Positions 1 through 7,308 are shown, counted from the stretch's first letter. The stretch is DNA of 16,510 bases from Aalborgiella sp043740415 (GCA_043740415.1 JAYUCJ010000002.1:1-16510), one strand, 5' to 3'. Translations and numbers: made by a program. The notes: generated by a model from the letters alone, not told the origin.

Positions 1-1265
1 GCTTTTGACGTGTGCATGGCTGCAATTTGGTCTTTGGTGTATCCCAACTCTGTCAACACTTCGTCGGTGTGCTCACCCAGAATAGGCGATGCGGTGACCT
101 CCGGCTTGAAGCCGCTGTATTTGATTGGGCTGCCCAGGGTCGTGTAGCTGCCGCGCACTTTGTGCGGGACTTCCACGATGGTGCCGCTGGCGATGAGCGA
201 CTTGTCATGCAACAGCTCTTTCATGGACTGCACAGGTGCGCATGGGATGTCAAACTTGCGGAAAATATCGACCGCTTCAAACTTGGTTTTGTCTTTGATG
301 TAGTCTTCAATCGTCGCAAAAATGTCCATGATGTGCGGCTGGCGGCCACGTGGCGTGTTGTACGCTGGGTCGTCTTTCCACTCTGGTTTGCCCAAAGCGT
401 CACAAATCGGACCCCATGCGTGGCCTTGCACGGTGAAATAGATGTACGCATTTGGGTCAGTCTCCCAGCCCTTGCACTTCAAAATCCAACCTGGCTGACC
501 GCCGCCGCCTGCATTCGCACCACGTGGCACAACGCCATCTTTGAAAGCTTCCATTTCGTGCGGGTACTGTGGGTACTCTTCCAAGTAGCCAACCTTGTCT
601 AAACGCAGCTGGTCGCGCATTTTGACGCGGCAGAGGTTCAACACCGCATCTTGCATAGACACGGCGACTTTTTGACCTTTGCCCGTTTTTTGACGGCCAA
701 TGTAGGCTGTCAAAATACCGATCGCGAGGTGCATACCGGTGTTGCTGTCGCCCAAAGCGGCTGAAGAAATGGTTGGGCCAGAGTTCTCGCCTTTCCAGTA
801 GCCAGTGGTAGAAGCGGCACCGCCAGCGCACTGCGCGACGTTTTCGTAAACTTTTAGGTCTTCGTAGTGGTGGCCGTCAGAAAAGCCTTTGACAGATGCC
901 AAAATCATGCCTGGGTTAAGAGATTGAATGTGCTCCCATGTGAAACCCATGCGGTCCAAAGCACCAGGGCCAAAGTTTTCGACCATCACATCAGATTCCT
1001 TGATCAAACGTTCCAGCACTTCTTTACCAGCAGCCTGCTTGGTGTCTAAGGTCAAGCCGCGTTTGTTCGAGTTCAACATGGTGAAGTACAACGCATCTGC
1101 ATCAGGCATGTCACGCAACTGACCACGCGTCACGTCGCCAGAGCCTGGACGCTCAACTTTGATGACGTCTGCGCCAAACCATGCCAACATTTGCGTGCAT
1201 GCCGGGCCTGCTTGGACGTGGGTAAAGTCGATAATTTTGATGCCAGCTAGTGGTTTATTGCTCAT
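1..1265 (-). CDS. frc: Formyl-CoA:oxalate CoA-transferase (partial, C-terminus cut by window edge)
   Basis: This class III (family III) CoA-transferase moves CoA from formyl-CoA to oxalate, giving oxalyl-CoA and formate in the cytoplasm. The start is ATG at 1265 with an AGGAG Shine-Dalgarno nine bases upstream. The frame reads 421 codons to the window edge, so only a few C-terminal residues are missing. The N-terminus MSNKPLAGIKIIDFTHVQAG closely resembles Oxalobacter formigenes Frc as I remember it. The catalytic Asp lies in the ALGDSNTG motif (D173 here, D169 in O. formigenes), and the flexible glycine loop GGGGQPG is intact. The motifs MVENFGPGALDRMG and LLGEHTDEVL-like (ILGEHTDEVL) are family hallmarks. 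It lies 74 bp downstream of oxc on the same strand, so the two enzymes are probably cotranscribed. Oxc regenerates the formyl-CoA used here. Function is inferred from family similarity and is strong because of the partner gene. Confidence 0.96.
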   Translation of the reverse strand, partial: MSNKPLAGIKIIDFTHVQAGPACTQMLAWFGADVIKVERPGSGDVTRGQLRDMPDADALYFTMLNSNKRGLTLDTKQAAGKEVLERLIKESDVMVENFGPGALDRMGFTWEHIQSLNPGMILASVKGFSDGHHYEDLKVYENVAQCAGGAASTTGYWKGENSGPTISSAALGDSNTGMHLAIGILTAYIGRQKTGKGQKVAVSMQDAVLNLCRVKMRDQLRLDKVGYLEEYPQYPHEMEAFKDGVVPRGANAGGGGQPGWILKCKGWETDPNAYIYFTVQGHAWGPICDALGKPEWKDDPAYNTPRGRQPHIMDIFATIEDYIKDKTKFEAVDIFRKFDIPCAPVQSMKELLHDKSLIASGTIVEVPHKVRGSYTTLGSPIKYSGFKPEVTASPILGEHTDEVLTELGYTKDQIAAMHTSK

Positions 1266-1339
1266 TTTTCTGTGCTCCTGTTGAAATTACTAAAACTAAA
1301 AATTCTAAAAATTTAATATACGAAGATTACTTTTAAAGC
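1266..1339 (-). other. AT-rich oxc-frc intergenic spacer
   Basis: The 74-bp gap between the oxc stop and the frc start is very AT-rich. It contains only the frc ribosome binding site (CAGGAG) that I can name. I see no GC-rich hairpin or T-tract that would stop transcription, which supports an oxc-frc bicistronic message. Confidence 0.5.
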
Positions 1340-3073
1340 TTACTTCTTTTTCGCCGCTGTCGGGTTCAAGCTGGTAATACGACCGCTTTCTGTGCCTGCC
1401 GTTTCGTCGATGACGGCATTGATCAAAGTTGGCAAACGTGAGGCAAACGCGGTTTGAATCGCGGCATCCAGCTCAGCCGGTGTTTTGACCGTCACGCCCA
1501 CGCCGCCGAAGGCTTGCATCATCAGGTCGTAACGGGCGTCTTTGACAAACAGGGTCGGCGCCATGTCGTCGCCACCGCTCAGGTTTTTGTCTGTGCCTTT
1601 GTAAATGCCATTGTTGTTCATGATAACAATACACACGGGCAATTTGTAGCGGCAAACGGTTTCTACTTCCATACCGCTGAAGCCAAAGGCGCTATCGCCC
1701 TCAACCGCCAGCACTTGCAACCCAGTCGTCACCGCGGCAGCGACAGAGAAGCCCATGCCAATGCCCATAATGCCCCAAGTACCCACGTCCAACCGTTTGC
1801 GCGGTTTGTACATATCGACAATACTGCGTGTGAAGTCGAGCGCATTTGCACCTTCGTTGACCAAAATCGTATCTGGGTAATCTTTGAGGGTTTTTTTAAT
1901 CACAGCCAAAGAACTTTGGTAGTTCATTGGGCTTGGATTCAGCGTCAAGGTTTGCGCCATTTTGGCGACATTGGTGTCGCGCTTCTCATAAACCGGGTCA
2001 AGCCAATCGGCGCTTGGTTTTGGCAAGTTGCTGGCTTTCATGGCTTTGGTCAACTCAGCGACGCAGGAGCCAATATCACCCACCACCGGAGCTGCGATGG
2101 CAACATTGCTGTCTGCCTCGGTTGGTGAAATATCGATTTGGATAAACTGACGCGCTGCGCCCGCACTGGCAGGGGTTTTGCCACCCCAAGTTTTACCTTT
2201 ACCGTGTGACAGCAACCAGTTCAAACGCGCACCGATGAGCATGACCACATCAGCCTCAGCCAGCACATACGAGCGTGCTGCAGAAGCGCATTGCACATGC
2301 GTATCAGGCAGCAAACCCTTGGCCATGGACATGGGCAGGTAAGGAATACCGCTGGTCTCGACCATGGCTTTGACAGCGTCATCGGCCTGCGCATAAGCAG
2401 CGCCCTTGCCCAAAATAATCAAAGGACGCTTGGCATGTTTCAGCAAGTCGATGGCGCGTTGTATGCTTTCGCCGGATGGAATTTGCGCAGGTGCAGCGTC
2501 CACCACTTTGATCAAGGAAGCCCTGCCCGCTGCTAGCGGCATTTCTTGTGGCATCAGCTTGGCTGGCAAATCTAAATATACGCCACCAGGGCGACCTGAA
2601 ACCGCAGCGCGAATGGCGCGGGCAATGCCTACGCCGATGTCTTCGGCGTGCAGCACGCGGAATGCTGCTTTGCACAATGGCTTGGCAATCGCCAACTGGT
2701 CCATTTCTTCGTAATCGCCCTGCTGCAAATCGACGATTTCGCGCTCAGACGAACCGCTGATCAAAATCATGGGGAAGCAGTTGGTCGTGGCGTTGGCTAA
2801 AGCGGTTAAACCATTCAAGAACCCAGGCGCAGACACGGTCAGCGCGATGCCGGGAAGTTTGGTTAAAAAACCTTCTGCTTGCGCCGCATTGCCAGCGTGT
2901 TGCTCGGTCCTGAAAGAGATGACGCGCAAGCCTTCTTTTTGCATCTTGCGCGACAAATCGGTGATAGGAATGCCTGGCACACAGTAAATGTTTTTAATGC
3001 CATTGAGCTTGAGTGCGTCAATAACGAGTTGAAAACCATCAATGGTTTCAGGGGTTGAGTTGTCTGTAGTCAT
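1340..3073 (-). CDS. oxc: Oxalyl-CoA decarboxylase
   Basis: This thiamine-diphosphate enzyme decarboxylates oxalyl-CoA to formyl-CoA and CO2, and it is the partner of Frc in oxalate catabolism. The 577-residue length fits the family (about 565-570). The N-terminal pyrimidine-binding domain holds the cofactor-activating Glu in FRTEQHAGNAAQ (E57). A central domain follows, and the C-terminal ThDP domain has the GDSAFGFSGMEVE...MNNNG metal/diphosphate motif. The start is ATG at 3073, with GAAGAG about nine bases upstream. The last residues are lysine-rich (AAKKK). It leads a minus-strand unit with frc and is divergent from the Crp/Fnr regulator. A candidate class II activator promoter sits directly upstream (operator 3134-3147, -10 box 3106-3111), predicting a leader of only about 26 nt. 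Other ThDP decarboxylases such as acetolactate synthase are possible by fold, but the adjacent frc makes oxc by far the best call. Confidence 0.97.
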   Translation of the reverse strand: MTTDNSTPETIDGFQLVIDALKLNGIKNIYCVPGIPITDLSRKMQKEGLRVISFRTEQHAGNAAQAEGFLTKLPGIALTVSAPGFLNGLTALANATTNCFPMILISGSSEREIVDLQQGDYEEMDQLAIAKPLCKAAFRVLHAEDIGVGIARAIRAAVSGRPGGVYLDLPAKLMPQEMPLAAGRASLIKVVDAAPAQIPSGESIQRAIDLLKHAKRPLIILGKGAAYAQADDAVKAMVETSGIPYLPMSMAKGLLPDTHVQCASAARSYVLAEADVVMLIGARLNWLLSHGKGKTWGGKTPASAGAARQFIQIDISPTEADSNVAIAAPVVGDIGSCVAELTKAMKASNLPKPSADWLDPVYEKRDTNVAKMAQTLTLNPSPMNYQSSLAVIKKTLKDYPDTILVNEGANALDFTRSIVDMYKPRKRLDVGTWGIMGIGMGFSVAAAVTTGLQVLAVEGDSAFGFSGMEVETVCRYKLPVCIVIMNNNGIYKGTDKNLSGGDDMAPTLFVKDARYDLMMQAFGGVGVTVKTPAELDAAIQTAFASRLPTLINAVIDETAGTESGRITSLNPTAAKKK

Positions 3074-3105
3074 ATTGAATGTCTCTTCATGAACGTTGAT
3101 GCGTT

Positions 3106-3111
3106 ATCATA
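3106..3111 (-). promoter_or_regulatory. Candidate -10 box of the oxc-frc promoter
   Basis: Read on the minus strand, the hexamer is TATGAT, five of six matches to TATAAT. The hexamer 17 bp upstream, where a -35 box would lie, is ATGGAA, a poor match, as expected for an activator-dependent promoter. If the start point is 3099, the palindromic operator at 3134-3147 is centred at exactly -41.5. The start point is inferred from spacing, not observed. Confidence 0.6.
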
Positions 3112-3133
3112 GAAGGCTAATAGAACTCTTCCA

Positions 3134-3147
3134 TTGACCGTGGTCAA
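3134..3147. promoter_or_regulatory. Crp/Fnr-type operator between oxc and its regulator (copy 1)
   Basis: The sequence TTGACCGTGGTCAA is a perfect palindrome of two TTGAC half-sites separated by four bases, the layout of FNR/DNR-family sites (TTGAT-N4-ATCAA). It lies 61 bp upstream of the oxc start codon and ends seven bases before the regulator ATG at 3155. That position fits activation of oxc-frc, with repression of the regulator's own gene. The same half-sites and spacing recur at 7295-7308 upstream of tctC and nowhere else in the window by my scan. Confidence 0.75.
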
Positions 3148-3154
3148 TAACTTC

Positions 3155-3763
3155 ATGTCTTCCATAGAGAATCATCCCGAAAAAAATATCATTCGGGTAC
3201 AACTGACGCAAAACGCCGTTCTGAGTGAACTCACCGATTCCGAACGCAAGGAATTAGAGCAATTACTTGTCGTCGTCGACTGCCCAAAAGGTGACTTTTT
3301 GTTACATCAAGGCGTGCACGATATGGAACAATATTTCGTGCTAGACGGTATTTTGAAACGCGTGGTTTCAAACGACCAAGCCAAAGAAATGATTTTGCGT
3401 TTTTCTGATGAACGCGACATGGAAACCAGCTATGCAGCTTGGCGTTTAGGGTCACCGACGCCCTACAGCATTGTCTCCGTCACCAAAGCACGTGTTGCTA
3501 AATTACCGTTGCCGCTGTGGGTCGCCTTCATGGAAAAGCACCCCAGCATCAAAGCGTCTTTTGAATACAGCGTGATGCGCTTGATGAGTGAAATCATGGC
3601 GCACACGATTACCTTACATTTGCTCGATGCGCCAGGCCGTGTGAACCGATTCATGCGCAAGCAACCCGAATTGTTTGAACGATTGCCAAAAAAAGAACTG
3701 GCTTCTTATTTGAACCTGTCTGCTGAAACGTTGAGCCGGCTCAAACAAAAAGGCAAGATTTAA
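3155..3763 (+). CDS. Crp/Fnr-family transcriptional regulator, probable regulator of the oxalate genes
   Basis: The protein has 202 residues from ATG 3155. It has a cyclic-nucleotide-binding-type beta-roll sensor (about residues 40-115, including KGDFLLHQG and the YFVLDGILKRVV strand pair), a long dimer helix (about 130-155), and a C-terminal helix-turn-helix (about 181-197, ELASYLNLSAETLSRLK). The recognition helix carries E191-x-x-S194-R195, the FNR signature that reads TTGA half-sites. It has no N-terminal cysteine cluster, so an FNR-type Fe-S oxygen sensor is unlikely and the ligand is unknown. The protein ends seven residues after R195, so the usual winged tail is very short. An in-frame TTG at 3134 and GTG at 3140 could add up to seven residues, but they lie inside the palindromic operator. 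No start has a clear Shine-Dalgarno. The gene is divergent from oxc and convergent with tctA. Confidence 0.85.
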   Translation: MSSIENHPEKNIIRVQLTQNAVLSELTDSERKELEQLLVVVDCPKGDFLLHQGVHDMEQYFVLDGILKRVVSNDQAKEMILRFSDERDMETSYAAWRLGSPTPYSIVSVTKARVAKLPLPLWVAFMEKHPSIKASFEYSVMRLMSEIMAHTITLHLLDAPGRVNRFMRKQPELFERLPKKELASYLNLSAETLSRLKQKGKI

Positions 3764-3784
3764 ACTCAAAAGAGTTTAAATCTT
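3755..3784. terminator. Perfect 13-bp hairpin over the regulator stop codon
   Basis: Two exactly complementary 13-base arms (3755-3767 and 3772-3784) flank an AAAA loop, and the TAA stop of the regulator is inside the left arm. The stem is AT-rich. On the plus strand it is followed by A residues, so it is not a classic terminator in that direction. On the minus strand it is followed by GCCTTTTTG, so it could act as a backup stop for tctA read-through, or protect the 3' end of the regulator mRNA. Confidence 0.5.
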
Positions 3785-3800
3785 AAAAAATAAGTCATAA

Positions 3801-3838
3801 AAAAATCCCGCTCTATTCAACGATAGAACGGGATTTTT
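3801..3838. terminator. Bidirectional rho-independent terminator between the regulator and tctA
   Basis: Two 16-base arms (3801-3816 and 3823-3838) pair around a six-base loop. The core is ATCCCG/CGGGAT, flanked by A5 on one side and T5 on the other. One position is C opposite A when read on the plus strand and becomes a G-U wobble in the minus-strand RNA. The symmetric A and T tracts let it stop transcription from both convergent genes. Confidence 0.85.
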
Positions 3839-3865
3839 ATTTTAAAGAGCTTCTTTTCTGATTAC

Positions 3866-5395
3866 TTAATCGACTGGTTGCTCGACGGCAAATTCATTCA
3901 CTTTAGGTGGGCGAATTTTAGCGATCAATTTCGACACCAAAGGCCAAACGAGCAAACCAATCGCGAGTGTAGAAATCGTGCCAACCAGTGGGTTTGACCA
4001 CAAAATACCCAAATCGCCTTGGGACACCAGCATCGCTTGGCGGAACGAGTCTTCTGCTTTGTCACCCAGCACCAATGCCAAAACCAGCGGTGCCAAGGGG
4101 TAATCCAGTTTCTTAAACAAATATCCGATCACACCAAAGCCCATCATGAACCAAATATCCAGCATAGCGCTGTGCACGGTGTAGGCACCAATGGCACAAA
4201 TCACGATGATGACGGGTGCAATGATGGAAAACGGAATACGCAGAATCGACGCAAACAATGGGACGGTGGACAGCACCACAATCAAACCCACCAAGTTACC
4301 CAAATACATGCTGGCAATCAAGCCCCACACAAAGTCTTTTTGCTCAACGAACAGCAGTGGACCAGGTTGCAAGCCCCAAATCAACAAACCGCCCAACAAG
4401 ACAGCAGCCGTAGGTGAGCCAGGAATGCCAAGCGCGAGCATAGGCAACAATGCAGCAGTTCCAGCAGCATGCGCAGCAGTTTCAGGCGCGATCACACCTT
4501 CGATTTGACCCGTACCAAACTTGGCACCGTTTTTGGACATTTTCTTAGCCAAACCGTAGCTCATGAATGAAGCTGGGGTTGCACCGCCTGGGGTGATACC
4601 CATCCAGATACCGACCAAGGAACTGCGTAAAGAAATCATCCAGTACTGTGGCAATTTCTTCCAAGTCGCCAAAACGATTTTTGAATCAATCTTGCCACTC
4701 TTACCTTGAAATTCCAAACCCTCTTCCATGGATTGCAAAATTTCACCGATACCGAACAAGCCGATAACGCCGATCAAGAAGTCAAAACCGCGCATCAAAT
4801 CAGGGAAGCCAAATGTCAAACGCAGCTGACCCGTGACCGTGTCCATACCCACAGCGGCTAATGCAAAACCAATCGTCATAGAGGATAAGATTTTGAATGG
4901 AGAGCCTTTGCCCATACCCACAAAGCTACAAAACGTCAGCAAGTAAACGGCAAAGTATTCAGGAGGACCAAATTTCAATGCAAATTTAGCAACCAGTGGC
5001 GCCATGAAGGTGATCATGACCACAGCGACTAAAGCACCGATGAATGAAGAAGTAAATGCTGTCGTGAGTGCCTCGCCAGCCCGGCCTTGTTGTGCCATGG
5101 GGTAACCATCAAACGTGGTCGCCACAGACCACGGTTCACCTGGAATATTGAACAAAATGGAAGTGATCGCGCCACCGAAGAGTGCACCCCAGTAAAGGCA
5201 GGACAGCATGATAATCGCCGAAGTTGGCGACATCGTGAAGGTCAATGGCAGCAAAATAGCTACGCCATTGGCGCCACCTAATCCTGGTAATACGCCAATC
5301 AAGACACCCAAGATAATACCCACAAACATTAATAGCATGTTCATAGGCGTCAATATGACGCTGAAGCCGTGAAATAGTGCGTTTAGTTCTTCCAT
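3866..5395 (-). CDS. tctA: Tripartite tricarboxylate transporter, large membrane subunit TctA
   Basis: This is the 509-residue large permease subunit of a TTT secondary carrier. It works in the inner membrane with the small subunit TctB and the periplasmic binding protein TctC. The family signature GVLIGVLPGLGGANGVAILL lies at about residues 31-50. A second conserved re-entrant motif, GITPGGATPASFMSYG, lies near the middle, and long hydrophobic segments occur throughout. The start is ATG 5395, with GGAAGAG just upstream. It is last in the tctC-tctB-tctA order and ends at the bidirectional terminator. Known TTT substrates include citrate, other carboxylates and terephthalate, and the sequence alone does not reveal the substrate. 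The adjacent oxalate enzymes and the shared operator make oxalate or a similar dicarboxylate the leading guess. Confidence 0.95.
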   Translation of the reverse strand: MEELNALFHGFSVILTPMNMLLMFVGIILGVLIGVLPGLGGANGVAILLPLTFTMSPTSAIIMLSCLYWGALFGGAITSILFNIPGEPWSVATTFDGYPMAQQGRAGEALTTAFTSSFIGALVAVVMITFMAPLVAKFALKFGPPEYFAVYLLTFCSFVGMGKGSPFKILSSMTIGFALAAVGMDTVTGQLRLTFGFPDLMRGFDFLIGVIGLFGIGEILQSMEEGLEFQGKSGKIDSKIVLATWKKLPQYWMISLRSSLVGIWMGITPGGATPASFMSYGLAKKMSKNGAKFGTGQIEGVIAPETAAHAAGTAALLPMLALGIPGSPTAAVLLGGLLIWGLQPGPLLFVEQKDFVWGLIASMYLGNLVGLIVVLSTVPLFASILRIPFSIIAPVIIVICAIGAYTVHSAMLDIWFMMGFGVIGYLFKKLDYPLAPLVLALVLGDKAEDSFRQAMLVSQGDLGILWSNPLVGTISTLAIGLLVWPLVSKLIAKIRPPKVNEFAVEQPVD

Positions 5396-5486
5396 TGTCT
5401 CTTCCAGTAGTTGTATGTTTAAGTAATTTGGTTAGATCGATTGATTAGGTGATTCTGAGTACGATTTTTGTCAGTTTGTAATCGAC

Positions 5487-6017
5487 TTAATACCCAAGAA
5501 ATGCCAAAGGATCTAGGCTACCTTTGAACAATGGCACTTTGAACCAAACTTCAAACATGAAGAAAAACAGCACGACAACTGCAAGCGAGATGAATGCACT
5601 TTTAAACAAGGAAAACTTGCCCAAAATAATCATGAACAAGGCAATGTAAATGGCAGATGCAACGTACAACCCCAAGAACTGCACACCCAGCACATAGACA
5701 CAGGCAGGGAGAAACACGGACAAAACCCGCTTGAGTTGCACCTCATCAACAAAAATATCGGTATTTTTATCTTTACCAAACAGCGATTGGTACATCACAC
5801 CCAAGCCTGCAATACACAGCAAAATGCCGATGTAAAACGGAAAATAGCCAGCGCCTGGGCCGTCCGTTGTCCAGCCGGCACCTAACTTCCAGCTACCGGC
5901 TGCAACTGTGATACCCAAGACAAGTATTAGAAAGGCAACTGCAGCCTCTACTTTGTAGGTGGCAACACCTTGTCTCTGAACTTCGCTCACATCGTCGTTA
6001 TCGTTCTTGTTGGTCAT
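5487..6017 (-). CDS. tctB: Tripartite tricarboxylate transporter, small membrane subunit TctB
   Basis: The 176-residue protein has a charged cytoplasmic N-terminus (MTNKNDNDDVSEVQRQG) and four hydrophobic stretches, at about residues 26-45, 58-76, 93-125 (with a short break) and 135-158. That is the usual four-helix plan of TctB subunits. The GPGAGYFPFYIG motif after the first helix and the C-terminal FEVWFKVPLFKG...PLAF segment are typical of the family. It starts at ATG 6017 with a weak GGA ribosome binding site. It lies 91 bp upstream of tctA and 144 bp downstream of tctC. A terminator-like hairpin in the tctC gap suggests less tctBA than tctC message. Confidence 0.92.
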   Translation of the reverse strand: MTNKNDNDDVSEVQRQGVATYKVEAAVAFLILVLGITVAAGSWKLGAGWTTDGPGAGYFPFYIGILLCIAGLGVMYQSLFGKDKNTDIFVDEVQLKRVLSVFLPACVYVLGVQFLGLYVASAIYIALFMIILGKFSLFKSAFISLAVVVLFFFMFEVWFKVPLFKGSLDPLAFLGY

Positions 6018-6103
6018 CTTACATCCAGGCTGAAATTTGTGTCAAAGAAAAAATACTTTTTATGGATTAGCAAAGATTCGCATGCCTTGAACCTTTGCAT
6101 GTC

Positions 6104-6143
6104 AAAAAAAATGCGGCATTAACTCATTAGTCGATGTACCGCA
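6104..6143 (-). terminator. Rho-independent-type terminator/attenuator between tctC and tctB
   Basis: In the minus-strand RNA a stem TGCGG/CCGCA (6139-6143 with 6112-6116), extended by a three-pair CAT/ATG helix after a two-base bulge, is followed at once by eight U residues (6104-6111). It lies about 19 bp after the tctC stop codon and inside the operon. Partial termination here would yield excess mRNA for the binding protein relative to the membrane subunits. Confidence 0.7.
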
Positions 6144-6161
6144 CTTCTAAATATTGCGAAT

Positions 6162-7187
6162 TTACTTGGCCAGAAAACCAGCTTCTTTCATCAAGTCACG
6201 GTGCATAGCTTCGTTAACCGTCAACCATTTGACAAAAGCATCGCCGGTCAAAGCCGTTTGATTGAACGCACCTTTTTCCATGTAGTCTTTCCACTCAGGC
6301 GTTTCACGTACTTTCTTCATCATGTTGACGTAGAAATCAGTTTGATCTTTGGTGACGCCTGGCGCCATAAAGATACCGCGAAGCATGACGTAGTCAGTCG
6401 GGACACCAGCTTCTTGACAGGTAGGAATATCATTCCAAGACAGGGTGTCAGTCACTTTGGTTTTGTACGGCATGCGTGTGTTGTCAAACACGCACAGTGC
6501 ACGCAACTGGTTGGCACGCCATTGTGCAACTGCTTCGATAGGGTTATTCACAGTGGAATCAATATGCTTACCAACCAATTGAACAGCCACCTCACCACCA
6601 CCTTTAAACGGCACGTAAATAAACTTGGTGCCAGTCGCTTTTTCGATACCCACCGTCAAAATTTGGTCTTCTTGTTTTGAACCTGTACCACCCATCTTCA
6701 TTTTGCTAGGGCCTGCTGCTTTAACGGCGGCAAAATACTCTTTAGCCGTTTTGTACGGTGTATCTGCACTCACCCACAGCACAAACTGGTCCAAAGCCAT
6801 CATAGAAACGGGGGTCATGTCTTTCCAGTTGAAAGGCACACCTGTAGCTAATGGGGTTGTGAACAAATTGGACAAAGTAACGACGATTTTGTGCGGATCG
6901 CCCTTAGCCTCTTTGACGGCCAAAAAGCCTTCAGCCCCAGCACCACCCGATTTGTTCACCACAATCATGGGCTCTTTCATCAGCTTGTGCTTGATGACGA
7001 TACCTTGAATCAAACGCGCCATTTGGTCAGCACCGCCGCCCGTACCAGCTGGCACGACGAATTCGACCGGTTTTGTAGGCTCCCAAGCTGCATGAGCTGG
7101 GCTCAAAACAGCAGTAAAAGCACCCGCAGCCAAGATGGCCGTGAGGGTTTTTTTAAATACAGAGTGTGTTTTTGTAAAACGTGCCAT
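6162..7187 (-). CDS. tctC: Tripartite tricarboxylate transporter substrate-binding protein TctC (Bug family)
   Basis: The 341-residue periplasmic protein captures the substrate for TctAB. I chose ATG 7187 because GGAG lies nine bases upstream and a clean signal peptide follows: a basic N-terminus (MARFTKTHSVFKK), a hydrophobic core (LTAILAAGAFTAVL) and an AHA-A cleavage site near residue 33. An in-frame ATG at 7220 would place eleven non-signal residues before it. The mature part starts with the Bug-family pattern KPVEFVVPAGTGGGADQMAR. It later has GGTGSKQEDQ and VPFKGGGEVAVQLVGKHID, the loops that hold a carboxylate in this family. It is first in the tctCBA operon. A Crp/Fnr-type palindrome lies about 108-121 bp upstream. 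The substrate is unproven. Confidence 0.94.
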   Translation of the reverse strand: MARFTKTHSVFKKTLTAILAAGAFTAVLSPAHAAWEPTKPVEFVVPAGTGGGADQMARLIQGIVIKHKLMKEPMIVVNKSGGAGAEGFLAVKEAKGDPHKIVVTLSNLFTTPLATGVPFNWKDMTPVSMMALDQFVLWVSADTPYKTAKEYFAAVKAAGPSKMKMGGTGSKQEDQILTVGIEKATGTKFIYVPFKGGGEVAVQLVGKHIDSTVNNPIEAVAQWRANQLRALCVFDNTRMPYKTKVTDTLSWNDIPTCQEAGVPTDYVMLRGIFMAPGVTKDQTDFYVNMMKKVRETPEWKDYMEKGAFNQTALTGDAFVKWLTVNEAMHRDLMKEAGFLAK

Positions 7188-7294
7188 GCCAAAAATCTCC
7201 AGTTTTAAATAGTTGATCAAGTTAGTTCAAATCGGTTAAGCAAACCGACTTCCTAACAACGTGCTGATGCTCGCGCATGTTGACTTAAAAATGA

Positions 7295-7308
7295 TTGACT
7301 CGGGTCAA
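7295..7308. promoter_or_regulatory. Crp/Fnr-type operator upstream of tctC (copy 2)
   Basis: TTGACTCGGGTCAA has the same TTGAC-N4-GTCAA palindrome as the site at 3134-3147, with a different spacer. It lies between the CBS-protein stop codon and tctC, so it most likely serves the transporter operon. An extra single half-site TTGAC lies 15 bp away at 7280-7284. With a class II spacing the -10 position would be GAGCAT, a weak match, so activation versus repression cannot be told from sequence here. Confidence 0.65.

Noticed and set aside
12..602. Plus-strand open frame opposite frc
   Set aside because: It lies wholly antisense to the conserved CoA-transferase and its product resembles nothing. 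The real frame is on the minus strand.
1454..2128. Long plus-strand open frame opposite oxc
   Set aside because: It is antisense to a clear oxalyl-CoA decarboxylase, its translation is His/Gln-rich without family features, and it has no ribosome binding site. It is a codon-bias shadow.
3009..3021. TTGAG-N3-GTCAA near-match to the operator
   Set aside because: It has the wrong spacer length and one wrong base, and it lies inside the oxc coding region.
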